From Fibrobacterota bacterium (lineage in GTDB: Bacteria; Fibrobacterota; Fibrobacteria; UBA11236), in NCBI GenBank assembly GCA_028287505.1, contig JAQBPN010000036.1:1-64000 (forward strand): a DNA stretch of 64,000 nucleotides, written 5' to 3'. Each line of letters opens with the position of its first letter. Positions within the stretch are counted from its first letter, which is position 1. The translations under genes and the position numbers were made by a program. The notes under the pieces are model-generated. The model worked only from the letters and a program-made list of their open reading frames with translations, was not told the origin of the DNA and did not search any database. Positions 49,849 through 57,850 of this stretch are shown in pieces.

Positions 49849-50664
49849 TCAGACGGCCACCGGGAATTTGATGAAGGGATGGTGGATGTATCCCGTGATT
49901 TTGAAATCCTCGTAGGCCAGATCGAAGAAGGGCTTGGGATTGATTTCCAGCTTGGGCAGGGCGTTCGGGGTCCGCTCCAGCTGGGTCTTCACTCCCTCGA
50001 CATGGTTGAGATAGATGTGCGCGTCGCCCAGGGTATGCGTGAGGATGCCGGGAACCAGATTGCACTCGTTGGCGAACATGGTGAGCAGCAACGCATAGCT
50101 GGCGATGTTGAAAGGCACTCCCAAGGCCATGTCCGCGGAGCGCTGGTACATCTGCATGTCCAGGCGGCCGCCGACCACGTAGAATTGGAAGAAAGCATGG
50201 CAGGGCGGCAGGGCCATCTGGTCGATGTCGGAGACGTTCCAGGCGCTGACGATGATGCGGCGCGAGTCCGGATTCTTCTTGATCGTATCCAGGGCGCCCT
50301 GGATTTGATCCACGGCTTCCTTGCGGTAGATGCCGGTCTGCTTGTCCTCCACGTACTTGGGCCACTTGCGCCATTGGTAGCCGTAGATGGGGCCCAGTTC
50401 GCCGTCTTCCCTGGCCCAGGCGTTCCAGATGGGCGTGTGCTGCTTGAGTCCGTCGTTGATGTTGGTGGAGCCTTTAAGGAACCAGAGCAGTTCCCGCAGC
50501 ACACCGTCGAAGAGGACCTTTTTGGTGGTGAGCAGGGGAAACCCCTGGCGCAGGTCGTATTTGGCCTGGAGGCCGAACAGGGACAGGGTGCCGGTTCCGG
50601 TTCGGTCCTGCTTTTTCTCCCCGGTTTCGAGGACGAGCTTCAAGAGATCCAGGTATTGTTTCAT
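49849..50664 (-). CDS. thyA: Thymidylate synthase
   Basis: This 271-aa enzyme methylates dUMP to dTMP using methylene-tetrahydrofolate. All catalytic blocks are visible: [37 protein letters not shown], the nucleophile Cys in [32 protein letters not shown] and HIYLNH. It is followed at 2 nt by folA. Confidence 0.96.
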   Translation of the reverse strand: MKQYLDLLKLVLETGEKKQDRTGTGTLSLFGLQAKYDLRQGFPLLTTKKVLFDGVLRELLWFLKGSTNINDGLKQHTPIWNAWAREDGELGPIYGYQWRKWPKYVEDKQTGIYRKEAVDQIQGALDTIKKNPDSRRIIVSAWNVSDIDQMALPPCHAFFQFYVVGGRLDMQMYQRSADMALGVPFNIASYALLLTMFANECNLVPGILTHTLGDAHIYLNHVEGVKTQLERTPNALPKLEINPKPFFDLAYEDFKITGYIHHPFIKFPVAV

Positions 50665-50736
50665 GGGATTGGGAAAAGATAAAAAAACCCGGGGGGTCCG
50701 GCCGTGAGCGGCCCCGGAGCCGCCTAAGGGAAGGTT

Positions 50737-51795
50737 TCAGCGGGGAGTGGAAAGGGATTGGCCCGGATACCGGCCGGGAAACGCCAGGAATTTTCCCAAG
50801 GCATCGACCACAGGTGCGGCAGGCCGCAGGATAAGGGACCGCCCCGGCTGAGGCGCCAGGGCCACGGGGTCTTCATGGTACTTGAGGGTCACCCCCGACC
50901 ATCCGCTGATCCAAGCATGTCGGGCGTCCACCGCGTCCACCGACCACAGGGACTGATTCGGGGCTTCCACCCGGAGGCTCCAATGGCTTCCGCCGTCGGT
51001 GGTTGCCAGGACCACGCCGCCGTTCCCCACGGCCCATCCCGTATCCGGGCCCGCGAAATCCACTCCATTCAGGGTCAGGGTCGTGCCGCTTTCCTGACGG
51101 TCCCAATTTGCGCCGCCATCGGTGGTTTTCAGGATAGCCCCCTGGCCTCCCACCACCCAGCCGGTATTCGCATCCAGAAAACACATGGCTTGGACGGTGG
51201 GATTGTGGGACAGGGTTTCCATTTCCCAATGGGCTCCCCCATCCGTCGTTTTCGCCAGGATGCCGTCCTCGCCTCCGACCCAGCCGGTGGTGGCATTGAC
51301 GAATCGCGCGGTCCAGAGAAAGCGGGAGTCGATCCGGCCCTGAGAGACCCACGTCACGCCCCCGTCGGTGGATTTGGAGATGCCGCCATTCCGTCCCACG
51401 GTCCATCCCGTTTTGGCGTCGATGAACCGCACGTCCGAGGTAAAGCCGTTTTGAAGGTTGGCCGGGGCGGTTTTCCAGGTCTTTCCCCCGTCCACCGTCC
51501 GGGCGATTTGCCCCGAATAGGCTCCGGTCACCCATCCGGTATCGCGGTTGAGAAAGCAGGCGAGGCGGGTCCAGGTCATGCCGGTCGGTTGGGAGGTCCA
51601 GGTGGCGCCGCCGTCGGCGGTTTTCCAGACCGGTCCATCGGCTCCCACCGCCCAGCCGGTATTCGCATCCACGAAGGTCACGCCGAAAAAGGAATCATGG
51701 GTTCCCATGTCCACCGGGGACCATGCGGCCTGCGCCCGGATCCCGGAAGCCAGGATCCAAAACAGTGCCATCAGAGCGGTTCGGACATTGCGCAT
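50737..51795 (-). CDS. Secreted Ycf48/BNR-like beta-propeller protein
   Basis: This 352-aa protein has a signal peptide (MRNVRTALMALFWILASGIR, ending AQA). It then has about six repeats of the pattern VDANTGWAVGADGPVWKTAD-GGATW, typical of photosystem assembly factor Ycf48-like and BNR propellers. The last 40 residues leave the repeat pattern and end in a Pro/Ala-rich tail. Function unknown; in bacteria these are often extracellular. ATG 51795 is preferred to TTG 51807. A relative with a frameshift is at 24000-24544. Confidence 0.78.
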   Translation of the reverse strand: MRNVRTALMALFWILASGIRAQAAWSPVDMGTHDSFFGVTFVDANTGWAVGADGPVWKTADGGATWTSQPTGMTWTRLACFLNRDTGWVTGAYSGQIARTVDGGKTWKTAPANLQNGFTSDVRFIDAKTGWTVGRNGGISKSTDGGVTWVSQGRIDSRFLWTARFVNATTGWVGGEDGILAKTTDGGAHWEMETLSHNPTVQAMCFLDANTGWVVGGQGAILKTTDGGANWDRQESGTTLTLNGVDFAGPDTGWAVGNGGVVLATTDGGSHWSLRVEAPNQSLWSVDAVDARHAWISGWSGVTLKYHEDPVALAPQPGRSLILRPAAPVVDALGKFLAFPGRYPGQSLSTPR

Positions 51796-51914
51796 GGGTG
51801 TGATCAATATAACGAAGGCGGCGGGAGCACAGGCGCCATTTCCCGAAAGGCGGAAAAGTTCCGGAAAAAATCCAGGTGAGGCGGGTTTAAGCCGCCCCGC
51901 CGCCGCGCCAATCT

Positions 51915-51973
51915 CCTTTTAAATGCACCGGTCCGTCGAGCGCTTCCGGCGCTCGTAAGGACCGGTGCCACTA
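51915..51973. repeat. Palindromic repeat element, copy A
   Basis: GCACCGGTCC (51925-51934) pairs with GGACCGGTGC (51959-51968), and CGAGCGC (51937-51943) with GCGCTCG (51949-51955) around a TTCCG loop. It is flanked by CTCCTTTTAAAT on the left and CCACTA on the right. The CTA at 51971-51973 is the TAG stop codon of the acyltransferase gene on the minus strand. Three further copies occur at 53837-54005. Confidence 0.8.
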
Positions 51974-52768
51974 TCCGGACTCGCAGCTTTCCAGCATGTC
52001 CAGGGAAGCCACCCAGACGAACTCCAGGCATCCGGCGGCCGCGTTGAACGCGGGCTCGCAGGCCAGGCGGCAGCCTCGGCGCAAGGCCTCCTGCAATCCG
52101 GGGGGCCAGCCGCGCAGGGAAGTCGCCTCGCCGGCCGCGGCGGCGGCCTCCACGCGCAGGGCGCCGCGGGAATCGAATGCCGAGCGCGTCTCCATCTGCA
52201 GATCGGGGTGCAGGCCATGTGCCTCCATCAGGCGCGGCCAGGCTTGCACCGTTTCGGTCCGCGCGGAAAGGCTGTCCCGGCCGATCACGAAGCCCGGACC
52301 GTTCCGTTCCATGTAGCGGATCATTCCCGTCCACAAGAGCCGGGCGGCTTTGGCCTGATCGCATCCGGCGGCCATGGTCGGCACGCCCATTTCCAGAATG
52401 CCCTCGCGGGAATAGCGCAAGGCGGTAAGCAGGGGGGCGAGATGGAAGCGTCCGGACTCCAACGGGTTGCGGATGGGATTGCCTCCGTCAAGGCGCATCA
52501 GGCGGCAAACGGCCCGCAAGGCGCCGTCGAAGGAACGCAGCATCAGGAATTCGCAGTAGGGAACGGCGGGGGGAGAGTGGAGGCCTTCGGAGGCCGACGT
52601 CTGCATTCCGGAGGAACGCTCCAGGGCCAGGCATTCTTCCAGGGCTCCGATGTCAGAAGCCAGGGAGAGCGTGTGGCCGGAGAGCCGTATTCCCGAAGGG
52701 AAGACGCCGCCGGGAGCGGGAGAGCGGGCGGGAACCTTCAGGGAAGGTTGGGGATCCATTTTCATCAT
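51971..52768 (-). CDS. OlsB-like GNAT N-acyltransferase
   Basis: The 265-aa product resembles the ornithine N-acyltransferase/hemolysin-like acyltransferase group. It has GALRAVCRLMRLDGGNPIRN, RFHLAPLLTALRYSREGILE followed by MG, and AARLLWTGMIRYMERNGPGF, matching in order the acyl-carrier-dependent GNAT core. Such enzymes acylate ornithine (ornithine lipids) or similar amines. ATG 52768 has AAAAGGA 8 nt upstream. It lies directly downstream of the pst-phoU cluster on the same strand, fitting phosphorus-free lipid synthesis in phosphate starvation. No OlsA-type gene is adjacent. Identity is moderately sure. Confidence 0.6.
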   Translation of the reverse strand: MMKMDPQPSLKVPARSPAPGGVFPSGIRLSGHTLSLASDIGALEECLALERSSGMQTSASEGLHSPPAVPYCEFLMLRSFDGALRAVCRLMRLDGGNPIRNPLESGRFHLAPLLTALRYSREGILEMGVPTMAAGCDQAKAARLLWTGMIRYMERNGPGFVIGRDSLSARTETVQAWPRLMEAHGLHPDLQMETRSAFDSRGALRVEAAAAAGEATSLRGWPPGLQEALRRGCRLACEPAFNAAAGCLEFVWVASLDMLESCESG

Positions 52769-52845
52769 GTCGCAGTCCTTTTCATGCAAAAGGTTCGCCG
52801 ATATCTTCTTGTCGTCCTTCAAGATACCGGGGGATTGTTGCAGCC

Positions 52846-52995
52846 GGGTTAACCCCCGGAAAGGACCATATTTCTTTCCCGTTTCCCCGCCGATCCGGTT
52901 ACCTGGCCGTTTCCTCATGTTGATAGATAAGGTCCCAAAATGGGGATTCGAGCAGGTTACGGTGCCATTGCGGTTAAGTTACAGGCAGGTTAACC
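52846..52995. promoter_or_regulatory. Cluster of GGTTA(A/C) motifs
   Basis: The motif occurs at 52847-52852 (within the palindrome GGGTTAACCC, 52846-52855), 52897-52903 (GGTTACC), 52955-52960 (GGTTAC), 52972-52977 (GGTTAA) and 52988-52995 (GGTTAACC). Five copies in 150 bp upstream of the OlsB-like gene suggest binding of a regulator, perhaps phosphate-responsive. The identity of the regulator is not shown. Confidence 0.35.
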
Positions 52996-53006
52996 GGAGG
53001 TAAAGG

Positions 53007-53041
53007 CGCTATAAACATGTGTTGGGACAATGTTTATAGCG
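53007..53041. promoter_or_regulatory. Perfect 12-bp inverted repeat
   Basis: CGCTATAAACAT (53007-53018) and ATGTTTATAGCG (53030-53041) flank GTGTTGGGACA, which can itself add a TGT/ACA pair. It lies 69 bp past the phoU stop. There is no T-run on either side, so an operator or recombination site is as likely as a terminator. Confidence 0.45.
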
Positions 53042-53109
53042 GAAAAATGCGGATTTGAGAGGCTGCTTACCGGGGTAAGCGGAAGGCCCGGCCGGGCCAG
53101 GAATCCGGC

Positions 53110-53814
53110 TTAGGCTTCATGCCTTTTCTCTTCCGAGACCGGGGCGCGGTTTTTGTGCTCGTCGGCATGATGCTTCACCACGCGTGCCTGGACGTGGAAG
53201 ATGACTTCCTCGGCGATGTTGGTGGACAGATCCCCGATGCGCTCCAGGTTGCGGCTGATGCGGAGCAGTTCCAGGGCCATCTCGATGGAGGTTTTGTCGT
53301 TCTTGACCAGTTGGATGGCCTCGCGGGTGTTGGCCCGGTTCAGTTCGTCGATGATGTCGTCGGTTTCCAGCACCGTGCGCGCGAGCTGGAGGTTCTTGGT
53401 GAAAAAGCTTTCGCAGGCGTCGTGCAGCATGGCCTGGCCGATGGAAACCATCTTGGGCAATTCCAGGAGCCCGGTCTTCTGCTGGTAGGCCACGAAGCTG
53501 ATGGCGGACTGGGCGATGTTGACGCAATGATCCCCGATACGCTCCAGATCATTGTTGATCTTCTGGATGGCGAGCATGAAACGCAGATCGATCGCCACCG
53601 GTTGGAACAGGGCGAAGAAATCGGCCACTCCGTGATCGATATCGATCTCGAGGTTATTGATGGACCGTTCGTTGAGAAAGGTCTTTTCCGCCAACGCCTT
53701 GTCTTCCTCGAGGAGGGCGCGGGTGGCGTAGGCAAGCGACTCCTGGGCAAGACGGGACATCTTCTCCAGGGTGGCCTTGAGATTGTTCAATTCCTTTTCG
53801 AAATGCCGCTCCAT
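53110..53814 (-). CDS. phoU: Phosphate transport system regulator PhoU
   Basis: This 234-aa, all-helical protein is built of two PhoU repeats. Each has the metal-binding consensus seen as INNDLERIGDHCVNIAQ and ISRNLERIGDLSTNIAEEVI. PhoU couples the PstSCAB transporter to the phosphate two-component system and dampens uptake. A poorly conserved basic tail (HHADEHKNRAPVSEEKRHEA) follows. It is separated from pstB by three palindromic repeat elements. Confidence 0.93.
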   Translation of the reverse strand: MERHFEKELNNLKATLEKMSRLAQESLAYATRALLEEDKALAEKTFLNERSINNLEIDIDHGVADFFALFQPVAIDLRFMLAIQKINNDLERIGDHCVNIAQSAISFVAYQQKTGLLELPKMVSIGQAMLHDACESFFTKNLQLARTVLETDDIIDELNRANTREAIQLVKNDKTSIEMALELLRISRNLERIGDLSTNIAEEVIFHVQARVVKHHADEHKNRAPVSEEKRHEA

Positions 53815-53836
53815 CTTTCCTCCTGATTCATTCCTT

Positions 53837-54005
53837 GCACCGGTCCGTCGAGCGCCTCAAGCGCCCGGTCAGACCGCTGCCACTAAATCCTTTAAAAGCA
53901 TCGGTCCGCCGAGCGCCTCAAACGCTCCGTACGACCGCTGCCATGACTCCTTAAAAGCATCGGTCCGCCGAGCGCTTCAAGCGCTCGGAAGGACCGATGC
54001 CACTA
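53837..54005. repeat. Three tandem palindromic repeat elements (copies B, C, D)
   Basis: Copies start at 53837, 53898 and 53957, about 60 bp apart, all in the same orientation as copy A at 51915. Copy D is perfect: GCATCGGTCC (53957-53966) with GGACCGATGC (53991-54000), and CCGAGCGC (53968-53975) with GCGCTCGG (53981-53988). B and C have decayed outer stems (ACCGCTGC on the right). Each copy ends CCACTA or CCATGA. The final CTA (54003-54005) is the TAG stop of pstB on the minus strand. Confidence 0.85.
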
Positions 54006-54773
54006 CCCGAAACGACCGGTCACGTAATCCTCGGTCTGCTTTTCCTTGGGAGAGGTGAAAATCCTCTCCGTCAAATCGAACTCCACCACCTGCCCCATGT
54101 AGAAAAAGGCCGTGTAATCGCTGACCCGGGCCGCCTGCTGCATATTGTGCGTCACGATGACGATAGTATAGGTGCTTTTGAGCTCATAGATCAACTCTTC
54201 GATTTTGGCCGTGGCGATGGGGTCGAGGGCGCTGGCCGGCTCGTCCATGAGCAGGACTTCCGGATCCACCGCCAAGGCGCGCGCGATGCACAGGCGCTGC
54301 TGTTGCCCGCCGGAAAGAGCAAAGGCGCTTTTCTTCAGTTCGTCCTTGACCTCGTCCCAGAGGGCCGAACGCCGCAGGCTCACTTCCACCAGTTCGTCCA
54401 TCTTGGCCTTGTCCCGCAATCCATGGATGCGGGGACCGTATGCCACATTGTCATAGATGGACTTGGGAAAGGGGTTGGATTTCTGGAAAATCATTCCCAC
54501 CTTCTTGCGCAACTGCACCTCGTCCACTTTTTTGTTGTAGATGTCCACGTTGTCCACGAATACCGAGCCGCCAATCTTGACGCCCTCGATGAGATCGTTC
54601 ATCCGGTTGAGGCTGCGCAGGAAGGTGGACTTGCCGCATCCGGAAGGCCCGATGAGGGCGGTGACCTTGTAGGCCTTCATGTCCAGGCTGATGCCTTTCA
54701 GGGCATGCTTGCTCCCGTAATGCAGGTTCAGATCCTTGGTATAGAGCTTGGCGTAATGTGCTGCGGTTTCCAT
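54003..54773 (-). CDS. pstB: Phosphate ABC transporter ATP-binding protein
   Basis: This 256-aa ABC ATPase has Walker [10 protein letters not shown], the PstB-typical [12 protein letters not shown], signature [20 protein letters not shown] and Walker [16 protein letters not shown], then [20 protein letters not shown]. It energises phosphate import through PstA/PstC. Its TAG stop lies inside repeat copy D. It starts 19 nt after pstA. Confidence 0.96.
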   Translation of the reverse strand: METAAHYAKLYTKDLNLHYGSKHALKGISLDMKAYKVTALIGPSGCGKSTFLRSLNRMNDLIEGVKIGGSVFVDNVDIYNKKVDEVQLRKKVGMIFQKSNPFPKSIYDNVAYGPRIHGLRDKAKMDELVEVSLRRSALWDEVKDELKKSAFALSGGQQQRLCIARALAVDPEVLLMDEPASALDPIATAKIEELIYELKSTYTIVIVTHNMQQAARVSDYTAFFYMGQVVEFDLTERIFTSPKEKQTEDYVTGRFG

Positions 54774-54792
54774 GGGACTCCGGTTCAGGCGT

Positions 54793-55698
54793 TCATGCGA
54801 AAACGCGGCGCTTGCGCAGCCGGTAACGCATATAAATGGCGGAAAAGTTCAGGGTGAAGGTCAAGAGCAGAAGCACCAGGGTGGTCGCATACTGGATTCC
54901 CAAGGTCTTCTCCACGTCCGTGGACTGCGTGGTCATGATGTAAAGATGGTAGCCCAATTCCATGAACTGGTCGGTGAAGGAATGGGGCAGGTTGGGCAGG
55001 AAATAGGCCGCGCCGGTGAAAAGGATGGGGGCCACTTCGCCCGCGCCGCGGCTGACGGCCAGGATGGCGCCGGTCAGGATGCCGCCGATGGAGTTGGGAA
55101 GCACCACCTTCCAGATGGTCATCCATTTGGTCACGCCCAGGGCCAGGGAGGCTTCGCGCAATTCCCGCGGCACGGTCTTGATGGCTTCCTCCACCGAGAC
55201 GATGACCACGGGCAGGGTCAGGAGCGCCATGGTAAGGCTGGCCCACAGGATGTTGGGCTGGGCCCAGCGCAGGGTGCCATGGGAAAAGACCGCGTCCATT
55301 CCCTTGCCGGTGAACTGGACGAAGAAGCCCAGGCCAAACAGGCCGAAGACCACGGCGGGGATGCCCGCCAGCGTGTTGACCGCGAAGCGGATCAGCTTGG
55401 CGAACCGGGATTGCCGGTGTACGTATTCGCTGAGATAGATGGCGGTGATGGTCCCTACGGGCACGCCGAACAGGGACATGATCACCACCAGCATGAAAGT
55501 CCCCATGATGGCCGGGAATATGCCTCCCTCGGTCATGCCTTGGGAGGGCGCTTGGGTCAGAAAGGCCCAGGTGAGGTGGCTGTGGCCGCCCCAGATGATG
55601 GTGCCCATGATCCAGACGACCGCCGCCACCGCGGCGAAGGCGCAGCCGGCGGTGAAGGTCAAAACGACTTTTCCGATGATGTTCTTGGTCATGGCCAT
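54793..55698 (-). CDS. pstA: Phosphate ABC transporter permease PstA
   Basis: This 301-aa inner-membrane permease has about six transmembrane segments and the ABC-permease EAA loop [20 protein letters not shown], with [20 protein letters not shown] and [16 protein letters not shown] typical of PstA. It starts 3 nt after the pstC stop, so the permease pair is translationally linked. Confidence 0.94.
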   Translation of the reverse strand: MAMTKNIIGKVVLTFTAGCAFAAVAAVVWIMGTIIWGGHSHLTWAFLTQAPSQGMTEGGIFPAIMGTFMLVVIMSLFGVPVGTITAIYLSEYVHRQSRFAKLIRFAVNTLAGIPAVVFGLFGLGFFVQFTGKGMDAVFSHGTLRWAQPNILWASLTMALLTLPVVIVSVEEAIKTVPRELREASLALGVTKWMTIWKVVLPNSIGGILTGAILAVSRGAGEVAPILFTGAAYFLPNLPHSFTDQFMELGYHLYIMTTQSTDVEKTLGIQYATTLVLLLLTFTLNFSAIYMRYRLRKRRVFA

Positions 55699-55701
55699 GG
55701 C

Positions 55702-56892
55702 TCAGGCTCCCTTGAATTGTTTCAACAGGCGGGCGCGGACGAAGAATTCCGCGATGGCGTTGAGGCCGAAGGAGATGACGAACAGCAGGGAGCCGAGGAA
55801 GAACAGGACGCGGTAATGCACGTCGCCGAAGACTACCTCGGCCATTTCCGCGCCGATGGTGGCGGACAGGGTGCGCACCGGATCGACCAAGGAAGGCGAC
55901 AGCAGGGCCGCGTTGCCGGTGGCCATGAGCACGATCATGGTTTCGCCGAAGGCGCGGCCGAAGCCGAGGATGACGGCGGCGAAGATGCCGGGCGTCGCGG
56001 ACGGAAGCACCACGAAGAGGGCGGTTTCCCATTTGGTGGCCCCCAGGGCCAGGCTCGCTTCCGTCATCACCTTGGGCACGGCGTTGAGGGCGTCCTCGGA
56101 CACGGTATATATGATGGGGATGACCGCGAGGGCCATGGCCACGCCGCCCACGAAGGCGTTGAGGCGGTATTGATACCCGAACAGATTCTGGAGAATGGTG
56201 GCCATGATGACCAGGGCGAAGAATCCCACCACCACGGAAGGGAAGCCCGCCAGGATTTCGATGATCGGTTTCATGAACTCCCGCGACCACTTGGGCGCGA
56301 AGTTGGAAGTATACAGGGCCGCGAAGATGCCGATGGGGCCGGCCAGGAGCAGGGCGATCAAGGTAACCTTGAGGCTACCCAAAAGGAGAGGCATGATCCC
56401 GTACTTGGGATCCAGGGATACAGGTTGCCAATCCTTCACCAACAGATGCCGGGCCTTGAAAGGAACCTGCCGCTGTTCCAGTTCGGGATGTTCCACCGCC
56501 ATGGGGGCGCCCGGATCCTCGCCATAGGTTTCGGAGGCGCCTACGTCCGTCTGGGCCGGCGTTATCGTCGCTTTGCCGGTGAAGAGGGGGAAGGCTTCCC
56601 GGAAGATGAACACGAAAATCAGCGCGATGAAAATCAGGGAGACGAAGGCCACGCCCTGGATCGATTTCTCGATCGCGATCTCGCCCAGGCGCATCGGCTT
56701 CTTCATATTGAGAACCTTGCGGGTGGACGAATCGGACGCGCGGGGGGCCGGGGCGGGCGATGCCGCCTGGGCCTGGGATTCGGGAGCCACTGGAGAAGAA
56801 GGAACGGACGGGGCCCCGTTTTTGTGGGCCGCGCCTTTGCCGTTATCCTTCCCATCTGCGGCCACGGGCCGCAATGGTACCGGCGTTGACAT
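55702..56892 (-). CDS. pstC: Phosphate ABC transporter permease PstC with extended N-terminus
   Basis: This 396-aa permease is longer than usual. The first 62 residues are a Pro/Ala/Ser-rich cytoplasmic extension. A periplasmic insert (about 95-150, ASETYGEDPGAPMAVEHPEL onward) follows the first membrane helix. The permease core has GSLKVTLIALLLAGPIGIFA, AGFPSVVVGFFALVIMAT and the EAA loop MTEASLALGATKWETALFVV. AAAGGA 8 nt before ATG 56892 supports the full-length start; ATG 56706 is an alternative. Confidence 0.92.
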   Translation of the reverse strand: MSTPVPLRPVAADGKDNGKGAAHKNGAPSVPSSPVAPESQAQAASPAPAPRASDSSTRKVLNMKKPMRLGEIAIEKSIQGVAFVSLIFIALIFVFIFREAFPLFTGKATITPAQTDVGASETYGEDPGAPMAVEHPELEQRQVPFKARHLLVKDWQPVSLDPKYGIMPLLLGSLKVTLIALLLAGPIGIFAALYTSNFAPKWSREFMKPIIEILAGFPSVVVGFFALVIMATILQNLFGYQYRLNAFVGGVAMALAVIPIIYTVSEDALNAVPKVMTEASLALGATKWETALFVVLPSATPGIFAAVILGFGRAFGETMIVLMATGNAALLSPSLVDPVRTLSATIGAEMAEVVFGDVHYRVLFFLGSLLFVISFGLNAIAEFFVRARLLKQFKGA

Positions 56893-56949
56893 AAGAGATC
56901 CTTTCGGTCCCGGCGCTACCGGGAACCATTCGGTTTCCAGGAAAGGACT

Positions 56950-57771
56950 TTATTTGACCGGGAAATAGCCAACCTGGGTGACCACGGCCTGGCCTTCCGG
57001 GCTGAGCGTCCAGTCGATGTACTTCTTGATCTCGCCGGTGGGACGAGCCCGCAGATACATATACAGATAGCGGGTGAGCGGGTAGGACCCGTCCTTGATG
57101 GTCTCGGCGCTGGGAGCGATCCCGGGCGCATTCGCGTCCTTCTTGATCTTGGCGAACTTGATGCCTTTGCCGTAGGCGGCGCCACCGTAGCCGATGCCGA
57201 ACTTGTCCTTGGCCACCGCATTCACCACCGCGGCGGTGCCGGGCAGGGATTGCATGGTCGAGGTATAGTCCTTGCCCTTCAGCACGTTGTCGCGGAAGAA
57301 CACGTATGTGCCGGAATTGTTCTCCCGGCCGTACACGACGATTTTCGCGTCGGGTCCGCCCACGTCTTTCCAGTTCGTCACTTCGCCGGTGTAGATGGAC
57401 AGCAACTGATCGAGGCTCAAGGCCTCGACCGCGTTCTGGTCGTTCAAATATACGGACAGGCCATCCTTGGCCGCCTTGATTTCCACGCCCAGCGAGCTGT
57501 AGCGGGTCTTCAGGTTCTCGCGTTCGCTGGCCTTCATGGGGCGGGAAGCGTCGCAGATGTCCGTGGATCCGTTGATGAGGGCCGAGATGCCGGTGCCGGA
57601 ACCGCCGCCTGTAACCTGGAGCACAACGTCCGGATGCGCGGTCATGTAGGTTTCCGCCCAACGTTGGGCCATGATGACCATGGTGTCAGAGCCTTTGACG
57701 GTGATGGTGGTTTTCGCCACCGCGGCCACGGAAAGCGCGGCCAGGGTTCCCATCAGAATTGCTTTTCTCAT
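56950..57771 (-). CDS. pstS: Phosphate-binding periplasmic protein PstS
   Basis: This 273-aa solute-binding protein has a signal peptide (MRKAILMGTLAALSVAAVA) and then TTITVKGSDTMVIMAQRWAE. The phosphate-binding TGGGSGTGISALINGSTDIC and YGRENNSGTYVFFRD blocks are characteristic. ATG 57771 has AAGGAG 9 nt upstream. It is the first of the pstSCAB genes, 79 bp after the porin gene. Confidence 0.94.
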   Translation of the reverse strand: MRKAILMGTLAALSVAAVAKTTITVKGSDTMVIMAQRWAETYMTAHPDVVLQVTGGGSGTGISALINGSTDICDASRPMKASERENLKTRYSSLGVEIKAAKDGLSVYLNDQNAVEALSLDQLLSIYTGEVTNWKDVGGPDAKIVVYGRENNSGTYVFFRDNVLKGKDYTSTMQSLPGTAAVVNAVAKDKFGIGYGGAAYGKGIKFAKIKKDANAPGIAPSAETIKDGSYPLTRYLYMYLRARPTGEIKKYIDWTLSPEGQAVVTQVGYFPVK

Positions 57772-57823
57772 TTCCAAAACTCCTTGTACGATTTTCATTT
57801 TTCGTTAATCTTGTCTCGAACAT

Positions 57824-57843
57824 CCCCCGCTCTTGGGCGGGGG
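57824..57843 (-). terminator. Stem-loop between porin and pstS
   Basis: CCCCCGC (57824-57830) pairs with GCGGGGG (57837-57843) around TCTTGG, 8 bp after the porin stop. On the minus strand there is no T-run after the stem. It may partly terminate or protect the porin mRNA and so set different porin and Pst levels. Confidence 0.45.
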
Positions 57844-57850
57844 GAAAAAA

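Larger units (their letters stand above)
52769..53109. other. Upstream region of the OlsB-like gene, 341 bp
   Basis: There is no gene here. It holds five GGTTA(A/C) motifs (52846-52995) and a perfect 12-bp inverted repeat (53007-53041), both listed separately. It separates phoU from the acyltransferase gene and must contain the latter's promoter. Confidence 0.5.

Noticed and set aside
53007-53041. Chromosome dimer-resolution (dif) site
   Set aside because: The arms are palindromic, but the sequence does not follow the XerC/XerD arm pattern; one copy with unrelated genes around is not enough.
53837-54005. CRISPR array
   Set aside because: Three similar units at about 60-bp spacing, but the repeated part is itself a long palindrome with hardly any spacer and there are no cas genes.
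54772-56889. A 705-codon plus-strand open frame opposite pstA/pstC
   Set aside because: It is His/Gly/Gln-rich with no domain character, and lies exactly opposite two clear permease genes; it is an antisense artefact of GC-rich codon use.
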